From positions 62,001 through 126,000 of the forward strand of contig JAQFVV010000351.1 in NCBI GenBank assembly GCA_028023455.1: a DNA stretch of 64,000 nt. The letters are read 5' to 3'. A program made the position numbers and the translations under genes. The notes under the pieces are model-generated. The model saw only the letters and a program-made list of their open reading frames with translations, was not told where the DNA came from and made no database searches. How positions within the stretch are numbered: the stretch's first letter is position 1; the number at the start of each line of letters is the position of its first letter. The DNA is from Epiperipatus broadwayi (lineage: Eukaryota > Onychophora > Udeonychophora > Euonychophora > Peripatidae). Below are positions 1 to 10,962 of the stretch, piece by piece.

Positions 1-782
1 ACTTGGATGTTGAAGTATAACACAGATTCTATTGTGCTTTTTCCTTCATGTAGCAATTTTAAATTAGAATATTTTATCATTAATTCAAATCAATTAATTT
101 TATTTTTACATAATCTGCTCTAGAGCATATACAATGATAAAGGAGAAGCATTACTTACAGGATGTGCCAATAACTGAATTATTGAGCTTAAATGCTTTTC
201 TACTTTGTTTTACTATCTGAGTAAAATTAGCTAAATACTTATTTATTTGCTAATAACAGATGTTAATCATATAGGGATTATAGCAAAGGTTGATTGTGCA
301 TCAAAAGATACATACATTAGTAGTATTTGCTAAATTGTGAAAAATAAAAAATAAAAGCAATGCAAATTTGCATTTATTATATTTATATAATAAATACATA
401 GATTTTTTTATTTATTTTCAATTACAATCTAAAAATTATGAAACAAAAAAATATAAAATTATAAAGACAAACAATTTTTTAAATAATGGAAACATGAATA
501 TTGCTAAAAAATACAATTAACAAACGTTTTTTAAATGAATTAATAAAAAATGTCAATATTGGGCTTTGTAAACACATTTATCAGTTATCATCAACAATAT
601 TACTATACCTAAGAAATAAATACTTTTTGCACCTACACTAAGACGAATTTCAGAGTTTGTGGAATCTCTCAGATCAAATTTATTATCAAATAGTACACAC
701 CTTTATAAATTATAAACATTATAGTATAGCATTAGTCATATAAAAGTACATAGCAAATCATGCCTTTGAATGTGCATATCTA
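1..782. other. AT-rich non-coding sequence, nothing recognised
   Basis: No coding region, repeat family or structured element could be recognised here. The sequence is simple AT-rich DNA with many homopolymer runs and stops in all frames. Confidence 0.6.
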
Positions 783-803
783 ATATATATATATATATAT
801 ATA
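783..803. repeat. (TA)n microsatellite, left border of hammerhead array
   Basis: A short uninterrupted TA run directly abuts the first hammerhead repeat unit. A second TA tract at 1886-1922 abuts the other end of the array, so the array appears to sit inside a TA microsatellite. Confidence 0.85.
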
Positions 804-911
804 AAATTAAGAGCGTGCTAATAGCTCTAAACAAGCTTTTTTTTTTTTTTATTTTATTTATGATAAATGCTACTACAAGAGAAGGCATTCAAATCATTTT
901 TATCTTGGATT

Positions 912-967
912 GTCCCCATCCCCAGACCGGTTTCGACCTATGGGTCTCTTCAGTGAGGAGTTGGGAC
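912..967 (-). ncRNA. Type I hammerhead ribozyme, family 1 copy A
   Basis: Read on the minus strand. Stem I pairs GUCCC with GGGAC and CCUCA with UGGGG around an AACU/AU internal loop. The core CUGAAGA is followed by stem II (GACC, loop CAUA, GGUC), then GAAA, a minimal CC/GG stem III, and the cleavage triplet GUC. The predicted cut lies between positions 925 and 924. All core residues are intact. Stem III has no loop, so as a monomer it would be very weak; the self-complementary CCGG could instead pair between two copies, as in dimeric hammerheads. Family role: self-cleavage of multimeric transcripts to unit length. Confidence 0.88.
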
Positions 968-1338
968 ATTAGATCTAAAAAACCAACTCAAGCAAAGCAC
1001 TTATCTAAAAGATAATTGTTAGAAGAAGATCTGAAACTTTTAGACATCTACATGTCTTTAAAATCAGCTCTCCAACTGAAAAAATCATATGGGCCTGAAC
1101 TTAATTCAGATACTCCATATATTAGTAGGCTTAGCTCTTTAATTTAGCTAAAGCCACAACAGCAAAATAATAATAGTAATAATAACAAGTCAGATGTCAC
1201 ATGACTTATATATAGCTTGCACTTACAAATATGTAAAATTAAGAGCGTGCTAATAGCTCTAAACAAGCTTTTTTTTTATTTTATTTATGATAAATGCTAC
1301 TACAAGAGAAGGCATTCAAATCATTTTTATCTTGGATT

Positions 1339-1394
1339 GTCCCCATCCCCAGACCGGTTTTGACCTATGGGTCTCTTCAGTGAGGAGTTGGGAC
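1339..1394 (-). ncRNA. Hammerhead ribozyme, family 1 copy B, core mutated
   Basis: Same stems as copy A on the minus strand, but the conserved GAAA reads AAAA (plus-strand GGTTTTGACC in place of GGTTTCGACC). This changes the core guanine G12, the presumed general base, so this copy should be inactive or nearly so. The CUGAAGA segment, stem II and the GUC site are preserved. Confidence 0.85.
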
Positions 1395-1581
1395 ATTAGA
1401 TCTAAAAAACCAACTCAAGCAAAGCACTTATCTAAAAGATAATTGTTAGAAGAAGATCTGAAACTTTTAGACATCTACATGTCTTTAAAATCAGCTCTCC
1501 AACTGAAAAAATCATATGGGCCTGAACTTAATTCAGATACTCCATATATTAGTAGGCTTAGCTCTTTAATTTAGCTAAAGC

Positions 1582-1882
1582 CATGTAGATGTCTAAAAGT
1601 TTCAGATCTTCTTCTAACAATTATCTTTTAGATAAGTGCTTTGCTTGAGTTGGTTTTTTAGATCTAATGTCCCAACTCCTCACTGAAGAGACCCATAGGT
1701 CGAAACCGGTCTGGGGATGGGGACAATCCAAGATAAAAATGATTTGAATGCCTTCTCTTGTAGTAGCATTTATCATAAATAAAATAAAAAAAGCTTGTTT
1801 AGAGCTATTAGCACGCTCTTAATTTTACATATTTGTAAGTGCAAGCTATATATAAGTCATGTGACATCTGACTTGTTATTAT

Positions 1883-1887
<5 letters not shown>
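1582..1887 (+). repeat. Inverted partial copy (unit C) of family 1
   Basis: This is the reverse complement of 1174-1481, starting at CATG within the unit and ending where the TA tract begins. With unit B it forms a ~306-bp-arm palindrome that could extrude as a cruciform or be transcribed into double-stranded RNA. The direct array ends at GCCA around 1583, so the B/C junction shares only a couple of bases. Confidence 0.9.
1669..1724 (+). ncRNA. Type I hammerhead ribozyme, family 1 copy C
   Basis: Plus-strand hammerhead with an intact core: CUGAAGA, stem II GACC-CAUA-GGUC, GAAA, CC/GG stem III and a GUC cleavage site, with the predicted cut between 1711 and 1712. Stem I is GUCCC/GGGAC plus CCUCA/UGGGG. 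Copies A and C agree at every core position while B differs, so the ancestral ribozyme can be read with confidence. Confidence 0.88.

Positions 1888-1922
<35 letters not shown>
1886..1922. repeat. (TA)n microsatellite, right border of hammerhead array
   Basis: Uninterrupted TA dinucleotides begin exactly where homology to the family 1 unit ends. Confidence 0.9.
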
Positions 1923-1925
<3 letters not shown>

Positions 1926-2416
1926 AGAAAAGAATTTGTATCTTTCAAATCTGCTATGACCTCTGCAAAATTGAATGAGTTAACTAAGGTTTAAATATGT
2001 ACAAAAAATCTTAAATCTGTTCAAACTTAAAACAATAAGAAAATTAGTTGTAAAAAATTCTATATACAGAATTTCACAAAGATAGACTGTGATATAAAGA
2101 ACATACTTGTGTTAAGTGAATTGGTTTGTATGTCTTTGTGTATATTGTTTTTGTTCTGGAGTTAGAATAGCCATTTTAATTTATGTGTGGCTACTAATGA
2201 ATGAACAAATAAATAATTTAAGAAATACAATGGCATAAAAGCAGAACAAATGGAATATTATCATCTGTAATCAGAAAAATTTACATTATCAAGTATGACA
2301 GATTTCTATATTTTACAAGATCTATTTTAGATAAAAAAATTATATAATTATAATTTAAACTAAATCCATCAATAATAAAATATAACAGTGATTTTTATAT
2401 TAATATTAGCCACTGT
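1923..2416. other. Non-coding AT-rich sequence, nothing recognised
   Basis: No coding frame, repeat family or structure was recognised in this stretch. Confidence 0.6.
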
Positions 2417-2700
2417 AACATTACATGACCACCATTTCTTATGTTTGCACAATCTGTTAAAATAGTAGCAACTGTCACCATATAATATTGCCACTTAGTG
2501 CAAGCCATAATAATTAATGAATGCTATAAAATTAGGGCATCATAAATCCTATCTTTAAACTAATAAGGGGGATTAAAAGAATAGACATTAGGTAGTGATT
2601 TTGATGTACTAACCTACTGACATCTATTCATTACTATGACTTGCACTAATTCACAATATTGCATAAAAATGTGCTACATATGTAATGGTTTTGACATTAC
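2417..2700. mobile_element. Palindromic relic of hammerhead family 2
   Basis: The left end (AACATTACATGACCACCATT and following) matches the terminal segment of the family-2 elements near 15.4, 21.4, 34.8 and 54.5 kb. The next segment contains a diverged TTAGTGCAAGCCATAATAAT block, which recurs inverted around 2620-2655 as TTACTATGACTTGCACTAAT. The element is therefore an inverted repeat with arms of roughly 100 bp and a short centre (about 2565-2590). The ribozyme core itself is no longer recognisable. Confidence 0.6.
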
Positions 2701-2706
2701 AAATAC

Positions 2707-2708
<2 letters not shown>

Positions 2709-2763
<55 letters not shown>
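2709..2763. repeat. (TA)n microsatellite
   Basis: About 27 uninterrupted TA units directly follow the family-2 relic. Confidence 0.95.
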
Positions 2764-2766
<3 letters not shown>

Positions 2767-5261
2767 GAATAGTAAATTCTTTGCAGAAACAGATTATTTC
2801 ATTTAATTAATTTATTAATACCATTTTAACTTCAGTATGTATGCTAATGCGATTTTGCTTTTAAATCATTTGCATTTTTTAAAACAAGAATAAATTATCA
2901 TTTCAAAAAATTGTGCATTTTTTTTAAAAGTATAAATTATTATTTCCCAAATGTATGGATGGTAAGGAATAAATTTTCATAAGAATCATATGATATTTTT
3001 TCTTTGATCAGATGTAATGGTAAATTTTACTGTTGAAAAATCTGTAAAATGGTTGTTTTCTGATGTCAAAATTAATTCCAGATCAAGAAAGTTAAAACTA
3101 AAAATCAGGAATAATTTTTTTCTGTACTCCTGATCTCTTATTGGACAAATGATACCTTGTGTTATTTAACTTTGTAAAAGCAGTGAACATTTAATAAAAA
3201 GTTGGAAATAAAACTTACTTTAAACTAATTATATATATACAATTATGAAATTAAAACAAATGAGAAATTAGTTTTATCACTATTAACAAAAGATATGTTA
3301 TAAATATGTCATATGTTTTATTAGTTGTTTTTAAGCTAAGACACTTTTATTTTGTCTATAATTTATAATTAAAATTACTTTTTAATTTACAATTATATAT
3401 ATATTTGAAAATACTAAGCTTTCATTCTCATAATATTGACATTAATAAAATAATGATTTGTAAAAAATAGTTTTTGCACCTTAAAATCCATCATTGCTTA
3501 TTTTTATATACTATGATTTTATCATTTCTTCTTTGTTCAATTCAATTTTACTAACCCAGAGTTGCCTTTTTCTTAATAAATCCATTCATCCAAACCACAT
3601 GTCTTTTTCTAACTCTCATAATCTGTTAGAAATCTTGAATTTTAATTGCATATCTATTATTATTGTTCTTAGAAATATAGACATTCCAGACTTGTTTTGA
3701 CCCTTATAGTTCTTTCAACAATGTCAATGATATTTATTTATTCTATTACCCACATACCTCACGTTTGATTTCTTCTTATAACCAAAAAATATATCCCCAT
3801 AAAAATTGCTTTTTAGTAATGTGTCCAAGCCTTTAATATATTAATAAATACTGATAAAAAACATTTATTAAAATCTTTTTCAATCACACAGTTTTAAAAT
3901 ATTACTATTTAAAATACCTCATGGAAGTTTAATTCAATGATTAGTTTTATCTATTAAGTTTCCATTTCTATTAATAGTTTTTACAATGTATTTATATTCT
4001 AATTTATTCTTAAGTACTTTTTGGAAAGCCTTAGAACATTACTATGATCATGGTTTGATAAATTAATTAGATAATGTCCACTTACGTTGCTTGCATTTCA
4101 CTTTAATTGTAGTTTTGATGAGATGCAATCAGGTTGTCATATAAACTTACCCAATTTTTAATATTCTTGGTGTTATCATGTTGTCTGATCACTGAGGGTA
4201 CATTTTATCAAATATTTTTAAAATTTTGACAATATTCTGTTATGTAGTCATTATCTTCCAAAGTTTTAGTCATTGAAGAAGTGTTTGATCTTTAAAGCTA
4301 ATGCAAAATGAAATATTAAATTCATTGCTTTATTCCATAATCGTTGTTAATAATTGGATATATTCTATAGCATTATACACAATTTTAAATTCAGCATATT
4401 TTTTTTATTACTTGATATTTAAATTTTATATGTCATTATATATTCATTTATTTTTAGTTGAACATTTGAATGATTTTGAAAATTAGAATATTCACTACTG
4501 ATTTTCCTTCTTAAAAAATTTTTATTTATCTAGAATTGCATTAGTACATAAATTACATGACTTTATTTGAGGATCAAAGTTTATATTAAATCTGTTAATT
4601 TTCCTACGAAAATTACATTAAGCTGTATATAAGTAAAGCTATATATATATATTTAGCATGTAAAGAATTTAACTCTTGCTATGAAAACTTTCTAAAACTA
4701 GATTGATAATCAATAGGTATAGGAGTGCTAAAAATATTATTAACAATATTTACTTATTTGGAGAAAATTGGAATTACTTATAATGTTGGAAAAACACACT
4801 TTAATTATGTTACAAAGATTTGATTTTAAAATTCTTTATTTGTATGAGCATTGTATTGAGTAAAAAATAGAATAAATTCTTTCATGAAAGGTGGATTAAA
4901 CCATGCGTACATAAGCTTATAATTACATTTCGAATATAAAAAAATTCACTCTTGTTTTGGAAAATTTCTAGATATTTTAATCCATATATACACCTGGGAT
5001 AGTTAATGCAAATGTCATTTTGTATTGTCTTGGCAAACTACTAAAAATATGAATTGTGAAATCTTTTTTTTTTTAACATTTTGTTGATTTTTAAAACCCA
5101 GATATTATGTATAGATACATATTTAGTATGCTTGATAAATATCTGTAACCAAGTAATCTTCCAGATTTGCCACTAACTCCTCTAGAATTTGTTGCATATC
5201 CTAAACTGTCAACTTAAAAACATCTCAGACTATTTTCTCACATTATATATATATATATATT
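2764..5261. other. Non-coding AT-rich sequence with a short TA tract at 5244-5260
   Basis: No gene or recognisable repeat. Short frames at 3494-3700 and 4301-4486 have low-complexity I/F/L/N/S composition expected by chance in AT-rich DNA. Confidence 0.6.
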
Positions 5262-5378
5262 CTAACCTAATAAAGTGATTCAATTCTATGAAATCACTTC
5301 GGAAACCTAATCGCTTCCGTCTATGATTCGGGTAGCAAACCCTATATTTTTATCTAATATAGCTCGACGTTAGGTTAG
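5262..5378. ncRNA. Candidate structured RNA or cruciform: four hairpins inside a closing stem
   Basis: A closing stem pairs CTAACCTAA (5262-5270) with TTAGGTTAG (5370-5378). Inside it lie four successive hairpins: AAGTGATT/AATCACTT (5273-5299), CGGAA/TTCCG (5300-5319), GGGT/ACCC (5330-5342) and CTATAT/ATATAG (5342-5362). The last two share one base, so one of them is a base shorter. The result would be a multibranched fold of 117 nt. I do not recognise an RNA family. It could be a structured RNA, the end of a DNA transposon, or an accumulation of short palindromes. The strand is undetermined. Confidence 0.35.
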
Positions 5379-8300
5379 TTATAATAATTCAGCTACAGCG
5401 ATATGCAGTTCAGACAGAGATAGAATAAAAAAAAAATTATCATTAATAAAATAAATTTAAAAAGAAAATTTAGAATAAACTAACATTCTTTCTCTATCCA
5501 AAACACATTCTCTGAGCTGTAAGTACTTGCACTATTCGACAAGGATGATGATGATTTCATGTCATTGTTAATATTACTGACTAAAACATTCATTAATTTG
5601 CCAATATGATCTCAATATTTTTGTTATTATACAATTAGATGTTTCAATCTCTTAAGCCATGCCACGCTTGTAATATTGATCATAATGAATCAATTCTTAA
5701 TTTAAGAGCACTTATAATAATGACACTAATCTCAGGGTTCTCTGTTATTTTTAAAGAAAAATGCTCGGCAGTATTGTGTTGTTGCATATGACTGACATTC
5801 TGGTCAGCTATAGGAAACATTTACCTTATTTAAATTCCAGATGTCTTCATCCACATATCAACTATTATAATATTTAACGAGATGATAACCATATTCAATA
5901 ACAACGCATAATTTTGAATAATACAGCCCTTTTTAATCCAGAATCTCAGTCGGAATGATGAAAAGACAAGGGTGCTTTTGTGTCCTTCCATTATCCATGA
6001 CAACACAATAATTTAATTAAGATTTATTACTTAGACACTTCACTTAAATGTGTACGAAATAATGTGCAACCAAAACCTACTAGTTTGGGAATAAAGTGGT
6101 TTTACACACATATAAAATAAAATATCTTGGTCTGAAGTTTTCAATTCCCTAAATAATTCTTATTAAATTAAACTATACTGAAATATTCTGATCTGCTTAC
6201 AATTGTCTATCTGGTGTATTGAATTTAAGATTTCATAAATGATTTCGGACTCAAGAAAAGTATTGCAAGTATTATGCAAATACATTTTTATTTAGCACAC
6301 AAGAAAAATGACTCAAGACAACTTGTAACAAGACTATAATTTATTATTAAATTTTAACAAGATTATGATTTATTATTACAAGTTAACAAAACTATCCTTT
6401 ATGATTAACATAATAAACAAACATATACAATTTATTCGATCCCATATGGATAAAACAAAATATAACTAACAGTAATTAGTCTATACTTTGAGACCTGGAT
6501 TCGAACTACTTCTTCATCTTCTTTTTACATTTATGCAAATTGAATATAACAAAATAAATATTATTATGGATACATCAACTCATCCATTTAGTGTATCTTA
6601 TATGAACGGTTACTTAACTTTATTAACTAACTATTTGTTTTAAAATACAAATAATCTGATTCTAGGCAATGCGTACAAACGATTTTTATTATCATATCTT
6701 TAATTAAATGATAGTTTTTATTTAGATAACTTATTATAATTTATGAGTTATTTATCAGAAGTTACACTTATTATTTTTAATATTTACCTTAATAACAACT
6801 GAAGTTGTTATACACACTGTTTTTCTCAGTATAAGTTATATTGTGAGTGCTACTTAATAATTAACCCGAATTAAACCTAGTATTTGAACCCTCCATTGGC
6901 AAATAAAAATTTCTAAATCACGCAATTTTAAACTTACTTTCTCCATTGACTTACGTGTGGATTACCAGCACTATTCCGCCGCACAATCCAGACATTGATC
7001 ATATATACTAGCATGCTATTTTTACTAAATGGATCTTAAGGAATTAACCTCCAATATACCTGTTATCTTGCCATAACTTTCTAAACAAAACACAATATTC
7101 AACACCTTCCGTGGTGGAATTATCTCTATTTTCTCATGAGGAATATGGAATAACACTGAAGGTCTGTAGAATTAACTACTACATTAAAAATAGTTTGGTG
7201 GGTCCTTGCCTCTTACTTGGGCATAATAGGAACGCACACCAAATATAATCCTCTCCTGGGATTTTAACGAATGTAATACACTAAATACGATATAAATTAC
7301 TGATCGTCCTAACTCTGAGAAGCGATCACTTGGGTTATAAACATACCTGAATTCTAGATTTATCTATTCCCCTCATGGAAAATAAAGCTTTTGGGAGATC
7401 ATTTTCCATCCCACAAAATAGATACATTACAATTATTACTAATGCGAATATTAATCATATACTGATGCTATATCGGGGCAAGACAAGTAAATACACTAAT
7501 TACACTAAATTTATGTTCCGGGGTATACTTAGATCAACGTCTGAAATCAATGGATAACACAGAATAAACCATAATAATTTTCGCCTTTGCCAAAGAAACA
7601 TTCAAAAAGTAATTGGTAGTATAGTATCTTGAACTAAATTAAGTGAATGCGTTAATAAAGAATAATTGGGAATAAGTTCCGCAATTAACATAGTATAAAT
7701 TTGTTTCAAACTTTAAATAAGTAATATCCTGTATAGCACTTATCTTTAATTACTTCTGATAATTTTAACTAGATATTTTACCTATTAAGTATCTAAATTT
7801 TTCTTCTTTTACGCATCTAACATATAAATTTATCCCCATAATTGCATATCATAAGTAAACACATTTTATAAAAAAAATTTTTTTTTTTTTTTCATGTCAA
7901 ATATAAATTTAACCTAGAATAATTACAGGAAAACATACCTTTATGATTACAAGGTCATTTAAATATTACTTGACTATACAGCCTTTCCCCTGTTGATATA
8001 AAAAAAAGTACACATAATTTTACAAATTAAAAAAAAAATCATTACTTAACAAGTGCTTATTATCTCACTAGAAAAATGTTTTTCCGTTGGGCAATTTATC
8101 CAGATGAAGAACTTGATCCATTCGTAGTTCACGAAGCAATTTTAAAACAAGAAACACATTTTATTATTTAATTTATATAAAAGTTGCCTCCATTCTGGTG
8201 CAATTAATAAATTAGGCAAAGAAAACATAGCAACGTTGGATATTAACTCTTCCTTGAATTAACTAATATAATTTTGGGATCCAAGAAAACAATACATATT

Positions 8301-9881
8301 TTAACATGACGAATATTTGACGATTGACGATCACATATACAATTCTTTTTTTTTTTTACTATTGGCGATACGTATCATTTTTAGCTAGCTGGCTTAAGAA
8401 TAAAATAATGCGTGAATTTTCCAAAATACTATTATTATAACGACTGCAGCTGACTTACGTGGATATAAAGTTTTAACGACTCCAGTTGATGTATAATATA
8501 ACATATTATATTATGGTTATAATTAAGTCACTAATGTTTGTAGTTTTTATTCCTACTCTAGGAATTGTAATTGGTCTTTCATAAGGAATTCTCCGTAAAA
8601 TGCACACATACAAATTTTCTGATATTTGCCTTGAGAAAATTTATATTTTCTTTTTAAAAAATATACAGGTGCATAAGTAAATATCATTGATCATTAATAT
8701 TATTTTTAGATAATTTTCAGTGAATAAAACATATTTTAAAGTGGGGAACTTACATTATTTTCAAAAGCAGACAATTTCTTTTAGAAAGAGCGCGAAATTT
8801 TCTAGTTAACTTTCCTTGGCTTTTATAATATGTCTTTTTAATTATAATTTTTCTTTTATACCACGAGAAGATAATTAAATAAGGTAAAGTTAACAAATCA
8901 TTGATTATTTCATGGAAATTACTTATATTACTTATTTTAAACATAATGTCACTTTCCGTGATTACTGTAGTTAATACGGTCATTTTGAACTTTAGCATAC
9001 GATAGTATATTTTTGCGTATAAAAAGCTTTAAATAGGTAGATGGCACCAGAAAACAGAATATCTTATCAAATAGGATTAGCCACACATGATATTATTAAA
9101 AATTTACTGGACTTATATTTATTTCTGCAATAAAAAATAATAAAAATTTTGTTACCGAATTTCAGTACTGCTTCCTCCTTGTAAAACTAAAGTCAGACTA
9201 AACTTTCTTCAAAATTTGGCGGTCTTCTTTTAGCGACCTCTTACAGAAAAATAATCATTTAATTATAACATAAACAAAAGAAAAGGTAAAAAAAAAAAAA
9301 CTTATTACAATTATATTTTTCCGTATAATTTAAATGGATTACCAAGTAAATTGACAAATAATGAAAAATAATAAGTATATTTAATTAACAATGCTTATTA
9401 GTGATGTATATTTCTGTATACATTATTATCTAAATTAATTTAAAAATTACCAGAAGTTATTGCTTTATGACAAGATATTCATCTACTCTCCCTCTACCCA
9501 TCCAAAATCAATTACTGTTTATAATATGTGCTTTTATACTATATTAAATTGCTCTTATTGTTAATATTTTAATTAAATTATTCATGCTCTTCTTCAAAAT
9601 GACATCAAATTACTAAATTTTTTAGTTATTTGCTTAAAACACGTTAAAGTGAGTAAATAGTATACTTTATTAATCACTTAATATTATTATTATTTTATCT
9701 TTTTATTTTCTAAAAAAGGATAGCATTGTTTTCCTGTGGAAACAATGCCAAATAAACCAAGTGTCAATAACACTAGGGTACAATATATATAACTCATAAT
9801 CATCAGATAAATTAAAGTATTAAAACACCTAAACATTCACACAGAAATTTGATTTTGGAGTTTAAGTTTTTAGCAACATTC

Positions 9882-9882
<1 letters not shown>
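5379..9882. other. Non-coding stretch of somewhat higher complexity, no gene identified
   Basis: Parts of this stretch (about 5300-8500) are visibly less TA-simple and contain more CG dinucleotides than their surroundings, which could mark an old element or unrecognised UTR/exon material. The small frames at 7375-7557 (+) and 8750-8998 (-) show no recognisable domain. A near-repeat TAACGACTSCAGYTGA occurs twice around 8437 and 8475. No function is assigned. Confidence 0.5.

Positions 9883-9964
<82 letters not shown>
9883..9964. repeat. (TA)n microsatellite
   Basis: About 40 uninterrupted TA units. The Tyr-Ile repeat frame that crosses it is an artefact of the microsatellite. Confidence 0.95.
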
Positions 9965-9967
<3 letters not shown>

Positions 9968-10714
9968 AATATTTAAATAAACAATTTTTTTATTATAAAA
10001 TTCCAATTGTTGTTTGGGTACCATATGTATTATAAGTGTCTTATGGTTTTATCCATATTATAATAGAAATGTGGAGCTTAGATTTTCTTGATGTTTTTTT
10101 CTGTAGCTAAACTTGAATCCATTCTAATCTTCTCCAATCTTGTCTTCATCATTACAATATAGAATTTTATAGAATTTTTAATAGAAATATTTTTTAAAAG
10201 AAGAAATCCATGAATGTTTATGAAGTTATTAAAACCATATATCTTGGATTCTACTATTATTTCCTATGCAGTGGAAAAATAATATCCAACAAACATATGT
10301 TTTTTGTATATTTCTTTGATTCTATTTGATCTTTATTATTTTGATAATATTAATTTTATTCATCAAACTCACTCATGCCTGATGCTTTATTTTAATATCA
10401 TGAATTTTTCATAAAACTTCTCTTGTTTTTTAATATGTTACAATAGTACTTCTTTTTTTTTTTTTTTGGATGTTCCTTCAAATTTTAATTCATTTTTATC
10501 TAAATATAATTATATCTAATTTTGGCTGTTCTTTCATAATTATCACATTATGTTTTATTTTTGTGGTTGGTTTATTTTAGAAAAACTTTTCATTAATTAC
10601 TCCAAAACTTTAAATGAATCCTTACTTCTTAATAACATAGTGATTAAATATTATTGATGTATAGAAAGCATATAAAATATATTCTACTTGAGTGTTTAGA
10701 TAATTAATAATTAG

Positions 10715-10870
10715 TAATGGACACTGAATTGTAAACATTATCAAACAAGGCTTTTGACACAGTGCATCATTATCAAAGCAAATAAAAATATGGTTTTAAG
10801 AAACTTGTTTAATAAATGATATCATATATTATATTATTTTTGATATTTTACATATAACTAATCAAATTAA
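10715..10870 (+). pseudogene. LINE reverse transcriptase fragment (palm motif A region)
   Basis: One plus-strand frame reads SNKAFDTVHHYQSK, a stop, then KYGFKKLV and, after further stops, MISYI. This matches the D-L-S-K-A-F-D-T-V-x-H ... K-L-x-x-Y-G-F pattern of CR1/Jockey-type LINE reverse transcriptases around the first catalytic aspartate. Flanking sequence is too decayed to extend. It is a short dead fragment with no poly-A or target duplication visible. Confidence 0.55.
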
Positions 10871-10937
10871 TTCACAGAATTTCTGGTTAGAGCTTCACAT
10901 TTTTGTAAGCTATCATCAATGAAGTTGATTTCTCTCA

Positions 10938-10962
10938 CTATACATATATATATATATATATA
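10938..10962. repeat. (TA)n microsatellite
   Basis: Short TA run. Confidence 0.85.

Larger units (their letters stand above)
802..1887. mobile_element. Hammerhead retrozyme-like array, family 1 (two direct units plus one inverted partial unit)
   Basis: Unit A (802-1156) and unit B (about 1234-1583) are near-identical direct repeats with a period of 432 bp, measured between the GAGCGTGCTA at 811 and at 1243. The 77-bp joiner 1157-1233 belongs to the unit, because it is also present in the inverted copy. Unit C (1582-1887) is the reverse complement of 1174-1481, giving ~306-bp arms around a 100-bp loop. Each copy carries a hammerhead core: minus strand in A and B, plus strand in C. No long open frame crosses the array. 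The architecture (tandem ~400-bp non-coding units, each with a type I hammerhead) is that described for animal retrozymes, small non-autonomous retroelements thought to move through circular RNA. The class assignment is inference; the repeats are directly visible. Confidence 0.85.

Noticed and set aside
770-1015. 81-codon plus-strand frame over the first hammerhead unit
   Set aside because: Begins in a TA microsatellite and runs through the ribozyme repeat; the equivalent frame is not conserved as a protein in unit B.
9812-10024. Frame encoding a Tyr-Ile repeat (also at 44191-44520)
   Set aside because: Direct translation of a (TA)n microsatellite, not a gene.
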